Below, in pieces: positions 1 to 8,657 of a stretch of 64,000 bases of DNA. Each line of letters starts with the position of its first letter. Position 1 is the first letter of the stretch. The position numbers and the translations under genes are program-made. The notes under the pieces are model-generated. The model worked only from the letters and a program-made list of their open reading frames with translations. It was not told the origin of the DNA and searched no databases. Source of the stretch: Bin55 sp965205965 (GTDB lineage: Bacteria; Pseudomonadota; Gammaproteobacteria; Pseudomonadales; Azotimanducaceae); contig CBDBHT010000008.1 of assembly GCA_965205965.1 (NCBI GenBank), positions 62,001-126,000 of the forward strand. The letters are read 5' to 3'.

Positions 1-459
1 GCAGTGACGGCTTCCTATTCCCGGTGATGGAAGGTTGCAGTGGAGCCGGGAGACGACTAACCGTGGAGCGTCTTTTCACCGTCCTTGCGCGTTGGGATGC
101 ATCTTCATTGGGCAGATGGACAATCGGCGGCCGGGCCGGGTTTCGCGCGGCGTCGGACGGGCACTAGCGAGATGCTCTGCAAGGCCAGCGGCGGCTGAAA
201 GCCATCTCACCCGACCCGCCGACGGCAAATATGTGGTGATGGGACGGATTTATGGAGGACGGCAAATCCCCCGGCTAGTCCAATGCAGCGTTCCACGCAA
301 GAACATTTACACCGATCCGTAGTGATATGACAAAAAATAATACTGCGGGCACCATGAGTTGGAACGCTTCATTCCACAACTTCAGCAGCTTTCGCACATC
401 ACCACGCGGTCGGCAAAAAGGATTCCTTATTTAACTTACCTATCTACATTATTGAAAAT
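1..459. other. Region without a recognisable gene; GC-rich block then AT-rich spacer
   Basis: Positions 1 to about 320 are clearly more GC-rich than the symporter that follows, like the IS islands elsewhere in the window. Every frame I read is either interrupted or shows no family motif. The most likely explanation is a mobile-element remnant running in from the left edge, but I cannot name a family. From about 325 the base composition drops to that of the neighbouring core DNA. Confidence 0.4.
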
Positions 460-1812
460 TCATGCACTTTTTTCTGAAATTTCCTCTGAGCTCTGAGTAG
501 TGCTACTAGTTAGATTGCCGCGAATTTCACGGAGTTCTTCGTTTTCACTACTGGCGATGAGTGCGGCAATTGTGAGATCACTAGTAACGTTGACGGTGGT
601 CCGGCACATGTCAAGTATTCGGTCTACGGCAAGAACAATACCGATGAATTCAACGGGAAGGCCAACTGCCATAAGAATAATAGCAATTGCAACCAAGCTT
701 GCGGCAGGAATACCGGCAACACCTATTGACGTCAGAAGAGCAAGAACAACGACCGTAACCTGTTGGGCGATGGGGAATTCGACGCCTTGGGTGGCGGCAT
801 ATATTTGCGCAATGAAAATTACTACGATGCATTCATAGAGTGCAGTTCCATCCATGTTGACGGTAGCACCAAGCGGCAGCACAAAGCTAGTGACCCGATT
901 CGAAATGCCGGCACTTTCCGCGCTTCTGATCGTCACGGGAAGCGTTGCAGACGAGGATGCCGTAGAAAAGGCCGTTAACTGCGCACGCGATACTTTTCTG
1001 TAGTAAGCGAGTGGATCAATGTTTCCTATAAATTTAAGCAACACGGGCAAAGTGATGAAGAAATGGACCGCGAGCGAAAGCAGTACGGTGATTACGAACC
1101 AGAGCACCGCTTCGAAAGCCGTCCATCCACTCGTAATGAATACTTTACCGACAAGTGCCAGCACGCCGATGGGAGCAAATCGCATTACCCACATCGTGAT
1201 CATGATCATTACGTCATGAATGGCGGTCCAGAATCTTTGCAGCGTCTCGCCGGGAGCACCTTCCAGCTTCGACATGAAAAAGCCAAAAACTACGCCGACG
1301 AAGATCAACGCTAATAATTGTGTCTCTGCGGCCGCAGCAAATATGTTTGACGGTATCGCTCGGGCTATAACTCCAATAAGACTCCCCGATGTGTGACCTT
1401 CTACCTTTGCCAGTACAGTATCGGGATCTTCCATGCCTACAATAAGTTGTGACGCGTTATCAGTTACGCCAGGTTGAATTATATTTACGAAAATCAGGCC
1501 CGTAGCAATTGCAAGTGCACCGGTAGCCAAATAGAAACCCACGGTTTTTGCGCCGATGCGACTGAACGCTTCTTGTCGGGCCATGTTGGATATTCCGACA
1601 ATGATCGTTGCTAAGATCAGTGGAACGATAATCATCTTAAGGGCGTTGAGAAAAAGTCCACCTACAAAATCAAAAATATCTACGATTATTCCACCAACGA
1701 TGCCGTTGTGATCAAAGATAAGACCGAATAAGGCTGCAAGAACCAACGCTCCTAATATTTGCCAATGCAACGTTGAATCCATCATACGTTTGAAGTCGCT
1801 ATCCGATGTCAT
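460..1812 (-). CDS. Dicarboxylate/amino acid:cation symporter (DAACS / SLC1-like family)
   Basis: Inner-membrane secondary transporter of 450 residues, the normal length for the GltP/DctA/GltPh family, which couples uptake of glutamate, aspartate or C4-dicarboxylates to Na+ or H+. Visible family signatures are the serine-rich re-entrant loop (ASSSATLP, about residues 285-293), the NMDGT motif (about residue 318), and the C-terminal helix with DRILDMCRTTVNV, whose Asp and Arg bind substrate in this family. Eight or more hydrophobic segments are present. The ATG at 1812 is preceded by a good ribosome binding site (AGGGAGA). The gene stands alone and points away from the next operon. Which substrate it carries cannot be read from the sequence. 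Confidence 0.9.
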   Translation of the reverse strand: MTSDSDFKRMMDSTLHWQILGALVLAALFGLIFDHNGIVGGIIVDIFDFVGGLFLNALKMIIVPLILATIIVGISNMARQEAFSRIGAKTVGFYLATGALAIATGLIFVNIIQPGVTDNASQLIVGMEDPDTVLAKVEGHTSGSLIGVIARAIPSNIFAAAAETQLLALIFVGVVFGFFMSKLEGAPGETLQRFWTAIHDVMIMITMWVMRFAPIGVLALVGKVFITSGWTAFEAVLWFVITVLLSLAVHFFITLPVLLKFIGNIDPLAYYRKVSRAQLTAFSTASSSATLPVTIRSAESAGISNRVTSFVLPLGATVNMDGTALYECIVVIFIAQIYAATQGVEFPIAQQVTVVVLALLTSIGVAGIPAASLVAIAIILMAVGLPVEFIGIVLAVDRILDMCRTTVNVTSDLTIAALIASSENEELREIRGNLTSSTTQSSEEISEKSA

Positions 1813-2510
1813 TGAGAATCTCCCTTGGCCGTGACTTAATACAAGTCATTTCAAATGTATCGACAACAGCCGTCGCCGACTATAAATTATTCTGGATCTA
1901 ACAAACTTATTTTTGATTGTAATGTTTTTTAATGGAATGTAGCGGGGAGCGTTCGACTGCGAAGTGTTTCGCATCGCGAAATCACACGACTGCACTTCCA
2001 TGTCCGATCCCAGAAAAATGCTAGCATCACGTTCATCTAGTATTGAATACGTGTTCTATGTCTGCGTGTTTCACATCGTCAACGTCCATAGGATATAAGG
2101 ATGGTGTACGAACTGCGTCACCACGGGAGCGTCAGTGAGTGCCCTCCGCAGGACCCAAGCCCAACGCTGCCGTTCCAGGCAACTCACTGAGGAGCGAAAC
2201 AAGAAAATTATAGCGATCACATCGATAAAAACCTAAAAACCAAGCTGAAATGAATACCATTGAATGGTGTTATTAGAGAGCGTCCATTGAACTCAGTATC
2301 GCAAAGTCAACGTATCAAGAACAGGGATTTAGTACGCATTTCATGGTCATTCAACTGAACATCTGACATCTATTATGGCGTTTATGAAAAAACGATATAA
2401 CCGCGAACACGGCTGTCTATTTTGTTGTATTTAAGGCATTGCCGATGGAGGATCTAAGAAGGATACATTCACTTCTATAATCCGGTGAAACGGATAAGAG
2501 GTGATTACTA
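1813..2510. other. Intergenic region of about 700 bp with one candidate stem-loop
   Basis: This gap separates the divergent symporter and amidoligase operon, so promoters for both should lie here, but I see no convincing -35/-10 pair. The notable structure is an imperfect inverted repeat pairing 2132-2143 with 2178-2190 (TCAGTGAGT..GCC against GGCAACTCACTGA), enclosing a 34-nt loop in a locally GC-rich patch. I could not match it to a known riboswitch or small RNA. Confidence 0.35.
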
Positions 2511-3945
2511 GTGGATTTCGATGGGTATTCGCTCAAACCCGAGATATACGACGAGTGGTTCCATGCGGATGGCACACCTCGGGAATCAACCCACACTCTT
2601 TACGAATCTTTTTGTAAGTTGCCGCCCGGGCGGCTGACTGGCATACAGGAACGAGTTGCCCGTTCTTTCACGCACGAAAGCATTTCGTTTACCAACTACC
2701 ACGACGACGAGATTACCGAACAGATCATTCCAATCGACTGTATTCCGCGTGTACTTTCGGCGCACGAATGGAATGAACTTGAAGTGGGACTCAAACAGCG
2801 CATAACCGCTCTTGATTTATTTCTTGACGATATCTACAATGCCGCGAAAATTGTTGCAGACGATGTAATCCCTAGAGAACTTATCCGGGAGTGCCCTCAA
2901 TATCGTGTCGAGATGCAAGGCATGTCGGTGCCGAATGGAACGTGGATTGGCATTTGTGGTACTGACGTAGTTCGAACTAACGAAGGATTCCATGTGTTGG
3001 AAGACAACTTGCGCGTTCCCTCAGGCGTTTCTTACATGCTCGCAAATCGCAAAGCCGTCAAGTCCAATATTCCCCGCGCATATCGATTATGTGGAGTTCA
3101 AGAAATCGAACATTACGGCGCATTACTGAAACAAACGTTACAGGAATCAGCTCCTAGTATCCAGTCGGATCCTGCTATAGTGGTTCTTACGCCCGGCGTG
3201 TATAACGCGGCATTCTATGAGCACATGTTTCTGGCGTACGAGCTAGGTGCGGCATTAGTGGAAGGTCAAGATCTGCTCATGAGTGACGGCTACATATACA
3301 TGCGCACGACCAGTGGTCTTCGAAGAGTCAACGTCATATACCGGCGCGTTGATGATGATTTCCTTGATCCGCTGGTATTCAGACCCGAATCGATGATTGG
3401 TGTTCCGGGCCTTATGCATGCATACAAACGCGGAACCGTCTCAGTAGTGAATGCACCGGGAACGGGAGTTGCGGATGATAAGAGCATATATGCGTACGTA
3501 CCAGACATCATTCGTTTACTACCTTTCCGAGGAGCCACGTATCCCCAACGTTGAGACGTATCTTTGTCGTCGGCCAGAAGAATTGGAATATACGCTCGAT
3601 AATCTTGATAAGCTGGTGGTAAAGACGGTGGGAGGGTCGGGTGGTTACAACATGCTTATTGGACCGCATGCCAGTGCCAAAGAACGGAATGAATACAGCA
3701 AAATGGTGCGCGAGAATCCCAAAGGGTTTGTATCCCAGCCGGTTCTTGCATTATCGTGCACTCCTTGTCTCGTTGACGGAAATCTAACGCCTAGACACGT
3801 TGATTTGAGACCATTTCTACTGACCGGTAGGGAGACTCGCACCGTTCCTGGGGCGTTCTCACGCGTTGCGTTGCGGGAAGGCAGTCTTGTTGTCAACTCC
3901 AGCTAGGGTGGAGGGAGCAAAGACGTTTGGGTACTTAAAAAATGA
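2511..3945 (+). pseudogene. Circularly permuted ATP-grasp amidoligase, inactivated by a frameshift and a stop codon
   Basis: The protein belongs to the permuted ATP-grasp family (DUF404/DUF407) found with alpha-E and transglutaminase partners and predicted to form amide bonds on peptides. It starts at a GTG at 2511 behind AGAGGTG. The first frame runs intact to VPDIIR, where one extra T in the run 3515-3517 shifts the frame; removing it restores RYYLSEEPRIPNVETYL, which fits the family. The shifted frame continues through VVKTVGGSGGYNM to VVNSS and then hits TAG at 3904-3906, where the family has Gln (VNSSQGGGSKD..WVL). Beyond the TAG the frame still encodes GGGSKDVWVLKK and ends at a TGA at 3943 overlapping the next ATG, so the original end is clear. 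Two independent lesions argue for real inactivation; a sequencing error could explain at most the indel. Confidence 0.88.
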
Positions 3946-4901
3946 TGCTCGCGCGGAACGCTGCAAGCTTGTACTGGCTAGGACGTTATCTTGAGCGAGC
4001 GGAAGCAATAAGTCGATTACTTCGGCTGCAAGTGGAAACTCTAATTGATAGGCCCGTATGGGAGATTCGCTTCGGATGGGACCGGGTATATCGGTACCTT
4101 GAGAGAACCCCACCGGTAGGTGGCATTGTCCATTGGGACCAGGACGAATATGAGCTGGCGGATTCTTTTACGCTTGCTAACGATTTGACTTTCGAACGAC
4201 ATAATCCAGGCTCAGTCTGGTCTTGTTTCAAAATGGGCCGAGAAAATGCACGGCAGATTCGCCACTGCCTAACAGGCGAGATGTGGATTTGCTTGAACGT
4301 AGCTTACCTTCGAACTAAGGAAGTAACTATCGAAGATGTCTGGGTTACGTCGCCAGCGTCGTTCTATGCGGAATTGAATAGAGATATAGCAACGTTCATG
4401 GGCGTCGCTCAGTCAACAATGTACCGCGAAGAAGCATGGAGCTTGCTTCAGCTAGGCCGTGCTATTGAGAACGTACAGCATTCTATCGCTCTACTTAGGG
4501 CGCAATTAAGCGCGTTGGAGAGGGTAAAAGAAGAATCTGATGTTCACTGGATAAGCCTACTTCGATTTTTCCATGCTGAAGACGTATATGAGGCGAATCA
4601 CGGCATTGAAATGGAGCGCCACGCCGTTCTCAGTTTGCTTGCGACGGATTCTTTTCTGCCTCGCTCGGTTTGCCGCGCCTTGGATGAAGTGCATGATCAA
4701 TTGATGATACTTGGGGAGATATCGGGGCGGAAAGCAGTTGTTGCAGCTAACGCCGCGAGTCAGATAAGCTCCCTCTTTCGTTACGATTGGCCGGGAGGAA
4801 CGGCTGGTGATCATGAGCTTCAGAAAGCACGTACGCTTGCCCACCGATTACATCATGAGCTTACACGAACATATTTTAACTACGATTTGACTACGGTGTA
4901 A
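3942..4901 (+). CDS. Alpha-E domain protein (DUF403), partner of the permuted ATP-grasp
   Basis: All-helical protein of 319 residues, the family's usual length. Its N-terminus (MLARNAASLYWLGRYLERAE) is the typical alpha-E opening. In this family the gene is nearly always next to a permuted ATP-grasp and a transglutaminase-like gene, and is thought to work with the ligase in peptide modification; its biochemistry is not established. The start ATG (3942) overlaps the original ligase stop in an ATGA, the usual sign of translational coupling. With the ligase now ending 13 codons earlier, coupling may be weakened. The reading frame is intact despite loss of the ligase. Confidence 0.88.
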   Translation: MMLARNAASLYWLGRYLERAEAISRLLRLQVETLIDRPVWEIRFGWDRVYRYLERTPPVGGIVHWDQDEYELADSFTLANDLTFERHNPGSVWSCFKMGRENARQIRHCLTGEMWICLNVAYLRTKEVTIEDVWVTSPASFYAELNRDIATFMGVAQSTMYREEAWSLLQLGRAIENVQHSIALLRAQLSALERVKEESDVHWISLLRFFHAEDVYEANHGIEMERHAVLSLLATDSFLPRSVCRALDEVHDQLMILGEISGRKAVVAANAASQISSLFRYDWPGGTAGDHELQKARTLAHRLHHELTRTYFNYDLTTV

Positions 4902-4939
4902 TAGATATGCTTTGGTCAGTCAATTAGTCACGCAGCGAC

Positions 4940-5794
4940 ATGTCACCTCGATACGAAGTCCATCATACGTCTGAATATAGCTACGAAGATCAAGCTAGAT
5001 CTTGCGTTATGTCCGTATGCTTACAACCAAGGAAAGATCCATTCCAGCATTCGCAGCTATTTGAGATTTCGACGAGCCTCAATGCGCCAATTAACAACGA
5101 GTTAGACGCTTTCGGCAACGTGCGTCATGTTTTGAATGTTCATCGGCCACATCGTTCTTTGACAATTGATACTCACTCGATTGTAGTTTGCGAAGATCGA
5201 GAGAGGCTCGTAGAAGCCGTTAAAAACAAAACATGGGAGGAGATTCTATTGCTGGGACGTGCGTATACGCTCTGGGATTACACGCATGAGAGCTCCCTTA
5301 CGCGGGGTTGTTCTTCGCTTAATGACTTTATTGAGCGCAATGAGATTACTCCCGGCGGGTCTCCAGTTGATGATTTGCATAGATTGAAATCACTATTATT
5401 CGAAAAATTTGATTACGTTCCGGGCGTCACTTCATATGATTCAACGATTGCTGACATTCTGCATTCCGGTTGTGGTGTTTGTCAGGATTTTGCTCACGTC
5501 ATGATTGCAATAGCACGGTCATGGGGTGTACCAACTCGATATGTGTCAGGATATGTTTTCGATAACAATACCGCTGACTCAGGTACGGGGTCCACATCTC
5601 ATGCATGGGTCGAATGTTTGCTGAGCGCAGATACGTGGATTCCGTTTGATCCAACAAATCCTAGTACGAAAATTAATAACTACATCGTGATAGCTCACGG
5701 TAGGGACTTTAAAGACGTCTCTCCCACAAGAGGAGTATTATCGGGAGGAGGCGAAATGCAACTAGACGTTCGCGTAAGTATCCAGGAGATCTAA
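4940..5794 (+). CDS. Transglutaminase-like cysteine protease/transferase
   Basis: Protein of 284 residues with the bacterial transglutaminase N-terminal beta domain (about 1-90) followed by the papain-fold core. The catalytic triad is visible: Cys181 in GVCQDFAH, His221 in SHAWVE and Asp237 in PFDPTN. No signal peptide is seen, so a cytoplasmic role is likely. In this cassette the enzyme is predicted to hydrolyse or exchange amide bonds made by the ATP-grasp/alpha-E pair. It lies 38 bp after the alpha-E gene and 4 bp before the next gene, so it sits at the join between the amidoligase cassette and the signalling genes. Confidence 0.88.
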   Translation: MSPRYEVHHTSEYSYEDQARSCVMSVCLQPRKDPFQHSQLFEISTSLNAPINNELDAFGNVRHVLNVHRPHRSLTIDTHSIVVCEDRERLVEAVKNKTWEEILLLGRAYTLWDYTHESSLTRGCSSLNDFIERNEITPGGSPVDDLHRLKSLLFEKFDYVPGVTSYDSTIADILHSGCGVCQDFAHVMIAIARSWGVPTRYVSGYVFDNNTADSGTGSTSHAWVECLLSADTWIPFDPTNPSTKINNYIVIAHGRDFKDVSPTRGVLSGGGEMQLDVRVSIQEI

Positions 5795-5798
5795 TTAA

Positions 5799-6974
5799 AT
5801 GGCAGTAGAGACCGAAAAAGATAAGGTCAAAGTCCGAATTCTTGTTGTGGATGATGAAATTGATCTTGAACATTTAATGCTGCAACGCTTGCGGCGTGAA
5901 GTACGACGCGGACGTTATGAGTTCGAGTTTGCGCACAATGGTCAAGAGGCACTTGATCGGATAGCGGAAAGTAGTAAGTTCGATATTGTTCTGTCGGATA
6001 TTAACATGCCGGTGATGGATGGTCTGACGATGCTTTCCCAAATCCCCGCCGTGGACCCCGATATTCGCGCCGTAATGGTTTCAGCATACGGGGATATGGA
6101 GAATATAAGGACGGCAATGAATCGAGGGGCGTTCGATTTTGTTACCAAGCCAATCGATTTCATGGATCTAAAAATCACGATAGAGAGGACAATCGACAAC
6201 CTCAAACTTTGGCGTGAAGCATTGATATCGCGTGACAGACTTGTCGCCATTCAAAATGAACTGGTTGTCGCTATGAACATCCAGCAGAGCATCCTGCCTA
6301 AATCTTTTCCAATTCATGGAGACTTTGACATTTATGCGCATATGGTATCCGCTCGCTCCGTGGGGGGTGATTTCTATGACGTCTATGAACTGGATGATGG
6401 ACGAATCGGATTGGTCATTGCCGATGTATCAGGAAAAGGAGTCCCTGCGGCACTCTTTATGATGGCTTGTCGGACGCTGATGAAAGCGTACTCAGTGAGC
6501 TCTGATTCGCCTGCTGAAGTGCTCGGGAAGGTGAATCAAATGCTGTCGAAAAAAAATGAAAGTATGACGTTTGTGACGTTGCTGTATGGAATCTACAACT
6601 CAGAAACTAGGGAATTGCTATACGCCAATGGCGGCCACAACCATCCCGTGCTAGTTAGCCCTGGAAATGCGACCAGCCTATTACCCTCAACCGAAGGTAT
6701 TGCTGTTGGTATAGTGCCAGATATCGAATATAAAGAAAACACTATTACGCTAGAAACAAGCTCCTTAGTCACTCTTTACACTGACGGAGTGAATGAGGCT
6801 GAGCGCGAAGGCGATGAATTGTTTGGAATGGAAAGATTTTTCGATGTTTTGTGTAATAACAGTTTGCAAAATGCTGAAGACGCGGTAAATAGGGTATTTC
6901 AATCGGTTAGTGAATTCGTTGGAGACAGTGCGCAATCCGATGACATCACTTGCCTTGTATTACACGTGGACTAA
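5799..6974 (+). CDS. Response regulator with PP2C/SpoIIE-type serine phosphatase output
   Basis: Protein of 391 residues. Residues about 10-130 are a receiver domain with acidic pocket Asp18/Asp19, phospho-acceptor Asp67 (VLSDINMP) and Lys117 (TKP). A short linker (RLVAIQNELVVAMNIQQSILP) leads into a PP2C-family phosphatase domain with VGGDFYD, IADVSGKG, LYTDGVNEA and SDDITCLVL, which carry the metal-binding aspartates. Proteins of this architecture (RsbU/RssB-like partner-switching phosphatases) dephosphorylate STAS anti-anti-sigma proteins when the receiver is phosphorylated. Here the kinase at 8658 is the likely input and the STAS protein at 10859 a plausible substrate. It follows the transglutaminase gene by 4 bp. 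Confidence 0.92.
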   Translation: MAVETEKDKVKVRILVVDDEIDLEHLMLQRLRREVRRGRYEFEFAHNGQEALDRIAESSKFDIVLSDINMPVMDGLTMLSQIPAVDPDIRAVMVSAYGDMENIRTAMNRGAFDFVTKPIDFMDLKITIERTIDNLKLWREALISRDRLVAIQNELVVAMNIQQSILPKSFPIHGDFDIYAHMVSARSVGGDFYDVYELDDGRIGLVIADVSGKGVPAALFMMACRTLMKAYSVSSDSPAEVLGKVNQMLSKKNESMTFVTLLYGIYNSETRELLYANGGHNHPVLVSPGNATSLLPSTEGIAVGIVPDIEYKENTITLETSSLVTLYTDGVNEAEREGDELFGMERFFDVLCNNSLQNAEDAVNRVFQSVSEFVGDSAQSDDITCLVLHVD

Positions 6975-6989
6975 TTGGGGTATTTAGAC

Positions 6990-7406
6990 ATGGATTACTG
7001 CCGCACTCTAGTTGTCCCCAATCTCATGAGCCAAAATAAAACGATTGGGACAGCGTTGAACGAATTTGCCGAGCAGCAGAATCTTCCGCCTGATGCCGTA
7101 TTTCAAATCCAGCTTTCACTAGAAGAATTATTTACTAACGTTGTTCACTATGCTCATGACGACGATCTTGAACACGATGTTGAAATCATCTTTCAAAAGC
7201 AAGGGAGGACCGTAACGATCGAAATCTCCGACGGCGGGCAACCATTCAACCCATTGGAAGATGCTCCAGAGCCTGATATTGATGCGACGCTAGAAGAACG
7301 ACGCATCGGTGGAGTAGGAGTAGTACTCGCAAAGGAGCTTATGACAGAGCTACGATATGAACGCGATGGTGGCCACAATCGGATGATCATGATTAAGAAG
7401 ATTTAA
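6990..7406 (+). CDS. HATPase serine kinase, anti-sigma factor-like (RsbW/SpoIIAB family)
   Basis: A protein of 138 residues from the ATG at 6990, preceded by GGGG nine bases upstream; a TTG at 6975 would add five residues. It is a stand-alone GHKL ATPase: N box EELFTNVVHYA (Glu and Asn contact Mg-ATP), G1 box DGGQPFNP, and G2 box IGGVGVVLAKELM. In partner-switching systems such proteins bind a sigma factor or another target and phosphorylate the STAS antagonist; the PP2C phosphatase encoded just upstream reverses this. The gene follows the phosphatase stop directly and its own stop overlaps the next start (TAATG). Confidence 0.88.
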   Translation: MDYCRTLVVPNLMSQNKTIGTALNEFAEQQNLPPDAVFQIQLSLEELFTNVVHYAHDDDLEHDVEIIFQKQGRTVTIEISDGGQPFNPLEDAPEPDIDATLEERRIGGVGVVLAKELMTELRYERDGGHNRMIMIKKI

Positions 7407-8656
7407 TGGTCGCGCAAAGGCAATTCAAATCGACTCTTCGGATAGCGTTTGTCGGTTTAATAACGTCCGTCTTTTCATTTGTCGTTCATGGCGAATCTGA
7501 CGAGGATACTATCGCCGATACGGACAAGCCTATGTCACCGGGGGTATTCTCGGACCGAATTCTCTTCGGTCAATCGGCGGCTTTTTCTGGGCCTGCTGCG
7601 GAGCTTGGTGTTAGCATTAAAGCCGGCATCCTCGCCGCATTTAAAGAAGTAAATGATGCTGGGGGTATTAACGGCCACCACCTTGTACTGCGCTCGCTTG
7701 ATGATATGTACGAGCCGGAAGTAGCAATTGCTAACACCCAGCAGTTGATCAACGATGGAGTGTTTGCGTTGATTGGTGCGGTTGGCACTCCCACTTCACG
7801 ATCAACCGTTCCTATTGCCGAGTTGAATAACGTGCCCTACATCGCACCCATGACCGGAGCCGAGTTTCTGCGCGATAGCGAACGCCGAACTGTGGTCAAT
7901 CTTCGCGCTTCGTACTATCAAGAAACTGAGGAAATGGTAGAACGGCTGACGAGTGACCTCGGGATTGTCCGTATAGCCATACTCCACCAGGACGACTCGT
8001 TTGGCCGCGCTGGCTATCAAGGGGTAGTCCGTGCGCTTAAGAGGCGTAATCTTGCGGCCGTTGGTACTGGAGTATTTTCACGCAATACGGTCGCCGTGAA
8101 AACAGCATTAATCGATCTAATGGGAGTCGACCCTGAAGCCGTCATTATTGTAGGTCCGTATCAACCAACGGCAACATTTATCAAGTGGGCCCATCGGTTG
8201 AAACTGAAATCTGTGTTTATGACTCTTTCATTTGTAGGGAGCAATGCATTGGTGAATGAACTCGGCGTTCAAGGTACGGGGGTACTGGTAACTCAAGTTG
8301 TTCCATTTCCTACGGGCGATACGGTGAGAGCGTCTCAATCATTTCGAACTGCAATTGAGGCGTACGACTCGGAGATAGTACCCGGCTTCGTTTCGTTTGA
8401 AGGTTATCTAGCAGGCCGTTTAGCCGCGCATATCGTAGAACAATGCGGCAATCGGGTTGAACGCGATTGCGTCAACGCCGTGTTGCAACGCGGAGATGAA
8501 GTCGATTTGGATGGATTTCTGCTCCAATACGGGGAAAACGACAACCAAGGTTCAGATAGCGTGTTTCTTACCCTTATTGGTGAGGATGGTAAATACGCAC
8601 CGGTCACGTCGTTAAAATCGGTCCCGTCGTTGTTAAACGCAACTCGCACAAATTAA
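7406..8656 (+). CDS. Periplasmic binding protein, Leu/Ile/Val (PBP type 1) family, orphan sensor
   Basis: Protein of 416 residues with an N-terminal signal peptide (hydrophobic segment about residues 12-27, cleavage near VVHG-ES) and a type 1 periplasmic binding fold: FGQSAAFSGPAAELG, an EVNDAGGINGH strand, GAVGTPTS at the ligand cleft, and DDSFGRAGYQGV in the second lobe. No ABC permease or ATPase genes are nearby. Instead it lies within a signalling operon, overlaps the kinase-like gene before it by one base (TAATG), and is followed after one base by a histidine kinase with a large periplasmic domain. The parallel with TorT/TorS suggests a ligand-sensing accessory protein rather than a transporter. 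The ligand is unknown. Confidence 0.85.
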   Translation: MVAQRQFKSTLRIAFVGLITSVFSFVVHGESDEDTIADTDKPMSPGVFSDRILFGQSAAFSGPAAELGVSIKAGILAAFKEVNDAGGINGHHLVLRSLDDMYEPEVAIANTQQLINDGVFALIGAVGTPTSRSTVPIAELNNVPYIAPMTGAEFLRDSERRTVVNLRASYYQETEEMVERLTSDLGIVRIAILHQDDSFGRAGYQGVVRALKRRNLAAVGTGVFSRNTVAVKTALIDLMGVDPEAVIIVGPYQPTATFIKWAHRLKLKSVFMTLSFVGSNALVNELGVQGTGVLVTQVVPFPTGDTVRASQSFRTAIEAYDSEIVPGFVSFEGYLAGRLAAHIVEQCGNRVERDCVNAVLQRGDEVDLDGFLLQYGENDNQGSDSVFLTLIGEDGKYAPVTSLKSVPSLLNATRTN

Positions 8657-8657
8657 C

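Noticed and set aside
35..322. Plus-strand frame of 95 codons at the window edge
   Set aside because: GC-rich, without motif, and other frames look equally open; probably IS debris.
3904..3906. TAG in place of Gln as a sign of recoded UAG
   Set aside because: The same gene has an independent frameshift, and the other core genes read normally without internal TAG codons.
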